This document shows positions 15,299-20,917 of a stretch of DNA of 20,917 bases, piece after piece. The DNA is from an uncultured Clostridium sp. Lineage in GTDB: Bacteria > Bacillota > Clostridia > Clostridiales > Clostridiaceae. Location of the stretch: contig NZ_CAKVKB010000059.1 of NCBI RefSeq assembly GCF_934754915.1, positions 1 to 20,917 of the forward strand. Direction: 5' to 3'. A model generated the notes under the pieces. The model ran no database searches and was not told where the DNA came from. It saw only the letters and a program-made list of their open reading frames with translations. The stretch's first letter is position 1. Every line of letters starts with the position of its first letter. The position numbers were made by a program, and so were the translations under genes.

Positions 15299-17026
15299 AT
15301 GTATTTAGGTAATAAGAATATACTTACAATAGAAAAGATGTTTGTAAATGGAATTATATATTCAATAGATAAAAAAGGAAACGTATATGAAGCCATGGGT
15401 ATAAGTCAGGGAAGAATTGTATTTTTAGGGACTAATAATGAGGCTATGAATCTTATAGAAAACAATACAATAATCATAGATTTAAAACATAGAGCAGTCT
15501 TGCCGGGATTTATTGATGCTTACACAAGTTTTCCTAAAGAATTTATAAAGAAAGATGATGAATTGAATTTATGCAGATGCAGCTGTTTAGATGAATATCT
15601 ATCAGATGTACATGATTATATAAATAAATATTCTAATTCTAATAAAGAATTTATTTATGGATATGGATGGGATAATAATAAAATGCCTTACACTGAAGAG
15701 TTTTTTAAGGGACCATATAAAAAATATCTGAATGATTTATCTTTTAAAATACCAATTGTATTAGAGGACATTACAGGATCAATGTTATGGCTTAATGATA
15801 AAGGATTTGAATATTATAAAATAAATAAGAATTTAGAATCTCCTATTGGAGGAATAATTGAACTAGATGAGAGAGGAGAGCTTTGGGGGATTCTTAAAGG
15901 AAATGCAAAAAAAATTATACAGATGGAAAAATTCAATAGATATAGCAATAAAGAGTATTTAGAGGGGTTCTTAAGATTTCAGAATGAACTTCATTCAAAT
16001 GGGATAACATCAATAGGACTTGTAGAAAGCAGTTCAATTGACATACCCTTTGACATTTACAGATTAGCAGAAATTAAAGATAAACTAAAACTTAGAATAA
16101 ATTACGGAATAAAAATGTTTCCTTATGAAATAGAAAAAAAGAGTATTTATGAACAGGTTCATGAGATTAAGAGATTAAAAATAATTTATAAAAGCCGGTA
16201 TTTTGACATAACAAGAATATGTTTTAAGGGTGATGGATTGATTGAGACTCATGATGCATTTTTATTTAAGCCGTATAAAAATTGTAATAATGAATATTCG
16301 GGAAGATTTAAGTGGGAATTTTTAGAATTTAAAGAAGCAATAAAAATGGCTAATAGACTTGATTTTGATGCAGTAATTGAATGTTGTGGAGATAATGGAT
16401 GTAGAGCAGCTATAGATGGGATTGAATATTCACAAAAAAATAATAATTATAATAAATGCAGAAATTCAATAGCTCATCTTGATTTAATTACAAAATATTA
16501 TATAAGAAGAATGAAGCTCTTAAACATAAATGCAATAATAATTCCATTCTGGCATTATCAAAATCAAAGGTGCGCAGAAGAACAATATAGGTCAATAGGA
16601 GAAGAAAGAGTACAAAGGTTATATCCATACAGAAGTCTGATTGAAAATAATATTATTACAGCAGGAGCATCAGAACATTATAGAAATGAAAATATATCTC
16701 CCTTAAAAGGAATATGGTGCAGTATGACTAGAAATTTATGCGATTTTAAAAGCGGTCTAGCAAAAAATCAAAATATAATGACTAAACCCCAATATAGATT
16801 GAATCCTTGTGAAAAAATAAATCTTTTACAAGCAGTTAGGAGTTTTACAATTGAGGCAGCATATATATTGGGAAAAGAAAAGGAAATAGGAAGTTTGGAA
16901 ATTGGAAAGAAGGCTGATTTTATAGTTTTAGATCAAAATATATTTGAGGTAAATCCAGAAGAAATTAAGAATATTCATATATGTGATACTTATTTTGAGG
17001 GAGATTTAGTTTATACAAATGTCTGA
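15299..17026 (+). CDS. YtcJ-like amidohydrolase with degenerate metal site
   Basis: A 575-residue protein of the YtcJ/N-substituted formamide deformylase-type amidohydrolase group. It keeps the family's order: N-terminal beta-sandwich strand (NGIIYSIDKKGNVYEA), VLPGFID, IGEERVQRLYPYRSLI, SPLKGIWCSMTR, an AYILG/GSLEIGKKADFIVLD C-terminus. The metal-binding residues are mostly gone. The HxH after GFID is Tyr75-x-Ser77 (GFIDAYTSF); the usual His of the HAIGD motif is Glu361 (VIECCGD); the SD motif is Ser458-Glu459 (GASEHY). The His of the (I)EH motif is kept as His393 (SIAHLD). Ordinary hydrolysis is therefore doubtful, yet the frame is intact and long. GGGGAG at 15287-15292 supports the ATG. 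It appears monocistronic; the SDR gene downstream has its own promoter. Confidence 0.85.
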   Translation: MYLGNKNILTIEKMFVNGIIYSIDKKGNVYEAMGISQGRIVFLGTNNEAMNLIENNTIIIDLKHRAVLPGFIDAYTSFPKEFIKKDDELNLCRCSCLDEYLSDVHDYINKYSNSNKEFIYGYGWDNNKMPYTEEFFKGPYKKYLNDLSFKIPIVLEDITGSMLWLNDKGFEYYKINKNLESPIGGIIELDERGELWGILKGNAKKIIQMEKFNRYSNKEYLEGFLRFQNELHSNGITSIGLVESSSIDIPFDIYRLAEIKDKLKLRINYGIKMFPYEIEKKSIYEQVHEIKRLKIIYKSRYFDITRICFKGDGLIETHDAFLFKPYKNCNNEYSGRFKWEFLEFKEAIKMANRLDFDAVIECCGDNGCRAAIDGIEYSQKNNNYNKCRNSIAHLDLITKYYIRRMKLLNINAIIIPFWHYQNQRCAEEQYRSIGEERVQRLYPYRSLIENNIITAGASEHYRNENISPLKGIWCSMTRNLCDFKSGLAKNQNIMTKPQYRLNPCEKINLLQAVRSFTIEAAYILGKEKEIGSLEIGKKADFIVLDQNIFEVNPEEIKNIHICDTYFEGDLVYTNV

Positions 17027-17038
17027 ATGAGTATAGGA

Positions 17039-17067
17039 TTGACTAATGTAACTAATAGTTATATTAT
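17039..17067 (+). promoter_or_regulatory. Sigma-A-type promoter for the SDR gene
   Basis: TTGACT (17039-17044), a 17-base spacer, then TATTAT (17062-17067). It lies just after the amidohydrolase stop and about 40 bases ahead of the SDR start, a normal arrangement. Confidence 0.6.
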
Positions 17068-17108
17068 TATGTAAATATCAAAAAGTATATTTATGGCAGG
17101 GTGAAAAA

Positions 17109-17873
17109 ATGAATGGAAATGTTTTGATTACGGGAGCTACAAGTGGTATTGGATATGAATTTGCAAAAGTTTTTGCAGAAAATAAATTTAATTTAATTAT
17201 TGTAGCAAGAAATATGCAAAAACTTAAAGAGATAAAGAGTGAATTGGAATATAAATATAAAGTCAATGTCTATGTGTATTCTAAAGATTTTAGCATTGAG
17301 AGAGAATGTGAAGAATTATGTGATGAAATACAAAATGATGGTTTAAAAATTGAGATCCTTATCAATAATGCAGGAGCAGGATATGTTGGTGAGTTTTTAA
17401 AAGAAGATTATAAATGTGACAAGGATATGATGCAGCTTAACATGAATTCGTTAGTATATATTACGAAATTTTTTGCAAGAGATATGGTAAAAAATAATTA
17501 TGGGAAAATATTAAATGTAGCATCTACAGGTTCATATCATCCAGGACCATATACAGCTGTTTACTATGCAACAAAAGCTTTTGTTCTTTCATTTACAGAA
17601 GCAGTTGCAGAAGAGTTGAAAAATTATAATATATCAGTTTCTGCACTTTGTCCTGGTGCTACTAAAACCAATTTTTCAAAAAATGCAGGAAAAAAAGACA
17701 ATTCAAATGCAATGAGTCCTGAATTTGTGGCACGTAAAGGATTTAAGGGGCTTATGAAAAATAAAACAACAATAATACCAGGAATTCAATATAAATTATT
17801 TGTTCTTCTCCCAAGGAAGATTGTTACACCTTTTATAGGAAGATATCAACGCAATTTAAAGAATGGTTTATAA
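17109..17873 (+). CDS. Short-chain dehydrogenase/reductase (SDR, DltE-like)
   Basis: A classical SDR of 254 residues that oxidises or reduces a carbonyl/alcohol substrate with NAD(P)(H). The cofactor motif TGATSGIG lies at residues 8-15, NNAG follows the fourth strand, and the catalytic set is complete: Ser139 (VASTGS), Tyr152 and Lys156 (YYATK). Arg34 after the second strand (VARNMQKL) suggests NADPH use. The C-terminal segment (GLMKNKTTIIPGIQYKLFVLLPRKIVTPFIGRYQR) is typical of the DltE/YqjQ-type subgroup. The substrate is unknown. AGGGTG at 17098-17103 is the ribosome binding site. It converges on the EamA gene with a shared terminator. Confidence 0.9.
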   Translation: MNGNVLITGATSGIGYEFAKVFAENKFNLIIVARNMQKLKEIKSELEYKYKVNVYVYSKDFSIERECEELCDEIQNDGLKIEILINNAGAGYVGEFLKEDYKCDKDMMQLNMNSLVYITKFFARDMVKNNYGKILNVASTGSYHPGPYTAVYYATKAFVLSFTEAVAEELKNYNISVSALCPGATKTNFSKNAGKKDNSNAMSPEFVARKGFKGLMKNKTTIIPGIQYKLFVLLPRKIVTPFIGRYQRNLKNGL

Positions 17874-17910
17874 AAAAGAGAAGGATGAAATAAACATCAC
17901 TTCTCTTTTT
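17873..17910. terminator. Bidirectional terminator between the SDR and EamA genes
   Basis: AAAAAGAGAAG (17873-17883) pairs with CTTCTCTTTTT (17900-17910), and GATG/CATC extend the stem inside. A-run on one side and T-run on the other let it serve both convergent genes. It touches the last codons of both, overlapping the EamA stop codon. Confidence 0.85.
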
Positions 17911-18322
17911 AAAGTATGAGTATAAATGTACCGGCAGTAATAAAGATACCACCTATAACTGTTTTTAATGTTACAGCTTCTTTTAAAATTATAAATGCAA
18001 GAACCATACTTATTACAACACTGAATTTATCAATGGGAACAACTTTTGAAGCTTCTCCTAATTGAAGGGCTTTGTAATAAAAAAGCCATGAAAGTCCTGT
18101 TGCAATTCCTGATAATATTAGAAAAATCCAGCTTTTAGTCTGAATGTTTGAAATTTCTGAATGAGTTCCAGTAAAAAAGATGATTCCCCATGCCATTACT
18201 AAAACCACAACAGTACGTATAGCAGTAGCAAGATTAGAGTTGATTCCTTCTATTCCTATTTTTGCAAGTATAGAAGTAAGTGCAGCAAATAAAGCTGACA
18301 GAAGTGCAAAAAGTACCCACAT
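17909..18322 (-). CDS. Half-size EamA/DMT-superfamily membrane protein
   Basis: A 137-residue, very hydrophobic protein with about five membrane helices covering a single EamA repeat. It resembles the half-size drug/metabolite transporter group that would work as dimers. The N-terminus MWVLFALLSALFAALTSILAKIGIEG and the end EAVTLKTVIGGIFITAGTFILIL are typical. The substrate is unknown. I chose the ATG at 18322 because AAAGGAGA lies 5 bases upstream. A further in-frame ATG at 18382 would add 20 hydrophilic residues that cover the ribosome binding site. It is the only gene on the minus strand, facing the SDR gene and divergent from the flavoprotein gene. Confidence 0.87.
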   Translation of the reverse strand: MWVLFALLSALFAALTSILAKIGIEGINSNLATAIRTVVVLVMAWGIIFFTGTHSEISNIQTKSWIFLILSGIATGLSWLFYYKALQLGEASKVVPIDKFSVVISMVLAFIILKEAVTLKTVIGGIFITAGTFILIL

Positions 18323-18486
18323 ATGATTCTCTCCTTTTGAATTTGAAATTTTAAAAACCTCCTTTAAATTAATTACAAGCATTATAGTTAAAAGTACATT
18401 TGTTTATATTTTCAGCTATTTTATTTTTTATGCAGATAATTAATGGAAATATATATGTATAGTTCTTATATAAATTATATTATCAT

Positions 18487-18514
18487 ATTTAAAACTACAT
18501 ATGTGATTTTAAAT
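18487..18514. repeat. 28-base near-perfect palindrome
   Basis: ATTTAAAA (18487-18494) mirrors TTTTAAAT (18507-18514) around ACATATGT (18497-18504). Only two positions per arm do not match. It lies about 165 bases upstream of the EamA start. It could be an operator for the EamA gene. Confidence 0.4.
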
Positions 18515-18556
18515 ATATATTGAAATAAAATTAATCATGAAATCATAGAAGTTTCT

Positions 18557-18620
18557 ACTCAATAATTATTGATTGCAATAATTATTGAGTATCTGTTATT
18601 AAATAATATACTCAATAATT
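18557..18620. repeat. Perfect 16-bp inverted repeat plus a third half-site
   Basis: TACTCAATAATTATTG (18557-18572) and its exact complement (18577-18592) flank a 4-base ATTG spacer. Each arm holds the 12-base palindrome CAATAATTATTG. The first 12 bases, TACTCAATAATT, occur again at 18609-18620. This looks like a multi-site operator or a stable cruciform/hairpin. It sits upstream of the promoter of the flavoprotein gene. Confidence 0.5.
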
Positions 18621-18654
18621 GTTAAACATGAGTTGATAATTACAATATATACAT

Positions 18655-18683
18655 TTGATTAAAGAAAGAAAAGAGTATAGAAT
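18655..18683 (+). promoter_or_regulatory. Possible sigma-A promoter for the flavoprotein gene
   Basis: TTGATT (18655-18660), a 17-base spacer and TAGAAT (18678-18683). A TATAAT at 18683-18688 is an alternative -10 but would have a 22-base spacer. The leader would be about 105 bases. Confidence 0.4.
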
Positions 18684-18794
18684 ATAATTCAAAATATTTT
18701 AACTGAATTTTAACAATATTTTTACTTAATAACGTATGTATTTTTTAGATATACAAAATATATAAATAAGAAACAAAAGAAGAAGGAGTAAAAA

Positions 18795-20024
18795 ATGATA
18801 TTACTAAAAGATGAAGCAGACAAATGTCTGATATGTAAAAAACCAAGATGCAGAGATAATTGTCCTATTGACACACCCATTCCAGAGATAATAGATTTAT
18901 ATAAACAAGGAAAGTTTCATGAAGCTGGTGAAATATTATTTAATAATAATCCTTTATCAGCTGTATGTGCATTGGTATGTCCACATGAAGATCAGTGTAA
19001 AGGAAATTGTATAAGAGGAATAAAAGGAGAACCAGTAAAATTTCATGATATTGAGGCTGAAATTTCAATAAAATATTTAGAAGATTTTGATTTGAAAAAC
19101 ATATCTGGAAATAAAGATAGAATTGCTATAGTAGGTGGTGGTCCAGCAGGAATAACAATAGCAATTATTCTAGCACAAAAAGGATATAAAGTAACAGTTT
19201 TTGATGCCCATGATAAAATTGGGGGAGTTCTGAGATATGGAATACCAGAATACAGACTTCCTAAAATGATTATAGATAAATTAGAGAAAAAGCTTATAGA
19301 TATTGGAGTAAAAATAAGACCAAATACGTTAATAGGGCCAGTAATCACCCTGGACAGATTGTTTGAAGATGGATATAAGGCTGTATTTATAGGTACTGGT
19401 GTATGGAATCCCAAAACTCTAAATATAAAGGGAGAAACTTTAGGAAATGTTCATTATGCAATTGATTATCTTAAATCACCAGAAGTCTATAGGCTTGGAA
19501 AGAGAGTTGCTGTAATAGGTGCAGGAAATGTAGCAATGGATGCTACCAGAATGGCTAAAATAAATGGATCAGAGGTAACAGTGCTTTACAGAAAAGGATT
19601 TGAAGATATGACGGCAACTAAACAGGAAATAAGTGAAGCAAAAGAAAATGGGATAAAATTTAAATTATTTAGATCTCCATTAGAATTTACTGAAAATGGT
19701 GTAAAAATAGCATGTACAAAAAATATTAAAGGCAAGGATGGAAGAATTTTAACAGAAATTATTCAAGGAGAAGAGGAATTTTTTCAATGTGATTCAATAA
19801 TAATAGCAGTAAGCCAGTCACCAAGGTCGTATATAGTATCTAATACTGAAAATTTAAATACCAACAAATGGGGACTTTTAGTCACAGACGATAAAGGGCA
19901 CACGACTAAAAAAGGAACATTTGCGTCAGGAGATGTTGTTACAGGAGCTAAAACAGTAGTTCAGGCAGTAGTTCAGGCAAAGATGGTTGCACAATCAATA
20001 ATAGAATATTGTGAAAATAATTAA
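18795..20024 (+). CDS. GltD/NfnB-like NAD(P)-binding iron-sulfur flavoprotein
   Basis: A 409-residue oxidoreductase related to the glutamate synthase small subunit, NfnB and the N-terminal part of dihydropyrimidine dehydrogenase. The N-terminus carries a two-cluster cysteine set: Cys11, 14, 19, 23 and Cys58, 62, 68, 72, fitting two [4Fe-4S] centres. An FAD-binding GGGPAG follows at 114-119 and a second Rossmann motif GAGNVA, for NAD(P)H, at about 239-244. The C-terminal ASGDVVTGAKTVVQAVVQAKMVA is the usual closing FAD motif. It would pass electrons between NAD(P)H and a partner protein. No glutamate synthase large subunit, NfnA or other partner gene is adjacent. Length is slightly under typical GltD. 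AGAAGGAG supports the ATG. Confidence 0.9.
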   Translation: MILLKDEADKCLICKKPRCRDNCPIDTPIPEIIDLYKQGKFHEAGEILFNNNPLSAVCALVCPHEDQCKGNCIRGIKGEPVKFHDIEAEISIKYLEDFDLKNISGNKDRIAIVGGGPAGITIAIILAQKGYKVTVFDAHDKIGGVLRYGIPEYRLPKMIIDKLEKKLIDIGVKIRPNTLIGPVITLDRLFEDGYKAVFIGTGVWNPKTLNIKGETLGNVHYAIDYLKSPEVYRLGKRVAVIGAGNVAMDATRMAKINGSEVTVLYRKGFEDMTATKQEISEAKENGIKFKLFRSPLEFTENGVKIACTKNIKGKDGRILTEIIQGEEEFFQCDSIIIAVSQSPRSYIVSNTENLNTNKWGLLVTDDKGHTTKKGTFASGDVVTGAKTVVQAVVQAKMVAQSIIEYCENN

Positions 20025-20090
20025 CATAAAATGTAAATTATGTTAAAATTAACATGATAATATATTTTACTGATTGGAGTGGATGATTAA

Positions 20091-20828
20091 ATGGCTTTTT
20101 TTAAAAGAGAAGAAACTCAGCAGAGTATTACAGATATTAAAAATATTGATAAGAATATTTCCAAATCAAACAATGTACTTACATTATTTTCAGAAGATAC
20201 AATTGAATATATAATAAAAAATTTTCCGGATATGGCATCTCAAATTCAAAATGGACTTTTGGATATGTCAGGAATATTAGAGGATACAATTGATTATATT
20301 GAGGATAAATCAAGCAAGCTTATAAAAGATAATAGGAATTTTAAATTGAGTGAAAAATATAGAAATACATCTATTTCTATATATGAAGTAGTTGAAAATA
20401 TACGAAATTATGTTGAATGGATGAAAGAAGAAGCTGAAAAAAAAGAACCTATAGAATTTGAAGAAAAAAAGAAAAATTTTTCTCAGAAAGAAATTGAAAA
20501 AGAAATTAAAGCTATAAATACTTGTGATGATGAGGTTAATACAGTAAATATAGAATTAGAAATCTATAAAGATTTTTCAGGAAAGGAACCTAAGGGATTT
20601 GAAATTGGAAATAATATTGTAATGGTAGATGACTGGGATGACTTACTTGTAAAAACTGCGGAAATTCTTACAAAACAGTATAAAGAAAATAAAAATAGCA
20701 ATATTATTGTAAAATCCATTAAAGCAGTTGAAAAGAAATCTGTTCAGAATGAATTTAGAAATACAATAATAGAAATGTTGAATGAATACAAAATAAATTT
20801 GAAGGATTTTAAGATAATAGTAAAATAA
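20091..20828 (+). CDS. Hypothetical acidic, helix-rich protein
   Basis: A 245-residue cytoplasmic protein with no signal peptide or membrane segment. Residues about 1-125 look helical and charged (SEDTIEYIIKNFPDMASQIQNGLLDMSGILEDTIDYI), followed by a Lys/Glu-rich linker with coiled-coil character (about 118-145). The C-terminal part (about 160-215, KEPKGFEIGNNIVMVDDWDDLLVKTAEIL) recalls a small domain I associate with the ends of some phage- or modification-associated clostridial proteins (pattern PKxFxxxxxxxxVxxWxDLLxKxxEIL), but I cannot name it firmly. GGAGTGG upstream supports the ATG. It lies 66 bases after the flavoprotein gene with no clear terminator between, so cotranscription is possible. 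Confidence 0.75.
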   Translation: MAFFKREETQQSITDIKNIDKNISKSNNVLTLFSEDTIEYIIKNFPDMASQIQNGLLDMSGILEDTIDYIEDKSSKLIKDNRNFKLSEKYRNTSISIYEVVENIRNYVEWMKEEAEKKEPIEFEEKKKNFSQKEIEKEIKAINTCDDEVNTVNIELEIYKDFSGKEPKGFEIGNNIVMVDDWDDLLVKTAEILTKQYKENKNSNIIVKSIKAVEKKSVQNEFRNTIIEMLNEYKINLKDFKIIVK

Positions 20829-20841
20829 TTTTAAAAATATA

Positions 20842-20870
20842 TTGACAATATGTAAACAGATTTATATAAT
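20842..20870 (+). promoter_or_regulatory. Consensus sigma-A promoter
   Basis: TTGACA (20842-20847), exactly 17 bases, then TATAAT (20865-20870): a perfect match to both boxes. It lies after the last gene and should drive a gene beyond the window edge. Confidence 0.8.
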
Positions 20871-20917
20871 AAATTCAACAATTGATTGCGTACAATTTAA
20901 TTTTGCAAAATATATAT

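Larger units (their letters stand above)
18323..18794. other. 472-base divergent intergenic region rich in palindromes
   Basis: The region separates the leftward EamA gene from the rightward flavoprotein gene. It holds a 28-base near-palindrome (18487-18514), a perfect 16-bp inverted repeat (18557-18592) with a third half-copy (18609-18620), and a possible promoter toward the flavoprotein gene (18655-18683). No ORF or recognisable riboswitch is seen. Confidence 0.5.

Noticed and set aside
15299..17026. Amidohydrolase as a frameshifted pseudogene
   Set aside because: The frame is uninterrupted over 575 codons, family landmarks run to the C-terminus, and a good ribosome binding site precedes the start; only the metal ligands are altered.
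18323..18794. Riboswitch or T-box in the long divergent region
   Set aside because: The sequence is nearly all A and T, with simple palindromes and no conserved T-box or riboswitch core.
19043..19414. 123-residue ORF on the minus strand
   Set aside because: It is an antisense shadow of the flavoprotein gene, which has clear motifs on the + strand.

Overview
The window is very AT-rich, uses TTA/AGA/ATA-type codons throughout, and carries strong GGAGG-like ribosome binding sites with frequent GTG and TTG starts. With the gene content (SpoIIE/RsbU-type phosphatase, YkuD transpeptidase, maltodextrin and glycogen genes, an iron-sulfur flavoprotein) this points to a cluster-I Clostridium chromosome. 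The species cannot be fixed from the sequence alone. All genes but one lie on the + strand. No rRNA, tRNA or CRISPR array was seen.

Left edge (1-1000): the window opens in what looks like the decayed right end of an IS200/IS605-type element, with a tnpB C-terminal tail containing in-frame stops. About 30 bases further on begins an open frame (288-992) that has no start codon, so it looks like the 3' part of a broken gene. Next come a membrane-anchored HAMP/PP2C-type serine phosphatase (1024-2676) and a secreted transglutaminase-like protein (2819-3607).

Carbohydrate block (3875-11225): an orphan MsmK/UgpC-type sugar ABC ATPase and a PucR/CdaR-like regulator form one unit ended by a strong terminator. 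A LacI-family regulator, 4-alpha-glucanotransferase (malQ) and glycogen/maltodextrin phosphorylase (glgP) form a second unit, also closed by a terminator. The last two genes are only 2 bases apart. Together they describe uptake and breakdown of maltodextrin or glycogen: the ATPase would energise permeases encoded elsewhere, MalQ would rearrange short glucans and GlgP would release glucose-1-phosphate.

Middle (11485-14925): three monocistronic-looking genes encode a D-2-hydroxyacid dehydrogenase, a YcdX-like PHP phosphatase and an L,D-transpeptidase with a single membrane anchor. The last two are followed by terminators.

Right part (15000-20917): a short intergenic stretch can fold in alternative ways and ends in a GC stem plus T-run. 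It is followed by a YtcJ-like amidohydrolase whose metal-binding residues are mostly replaced (the most unusual protein here), an SDR oxidoreductase with its own sigma-A-like promoter, and a convergent half-size EamA transporter sharing a bidirectional terminator with the SDR gene. A 472-base divergent region rich in palindromes separates the transporter from a stand-alone GltD/NfnB-like iron-sulfur flavoprotein. A hypothetical acidic, helix-rich protein follows. The window ends with a consensus sigma-A promoter for a gene beyond the edge. No clearly new multi-gene system was identified; the best leads are the degenerate amidohydrolase, the tnpB remnant next to the truncated gene, and the intergenic palindromes.
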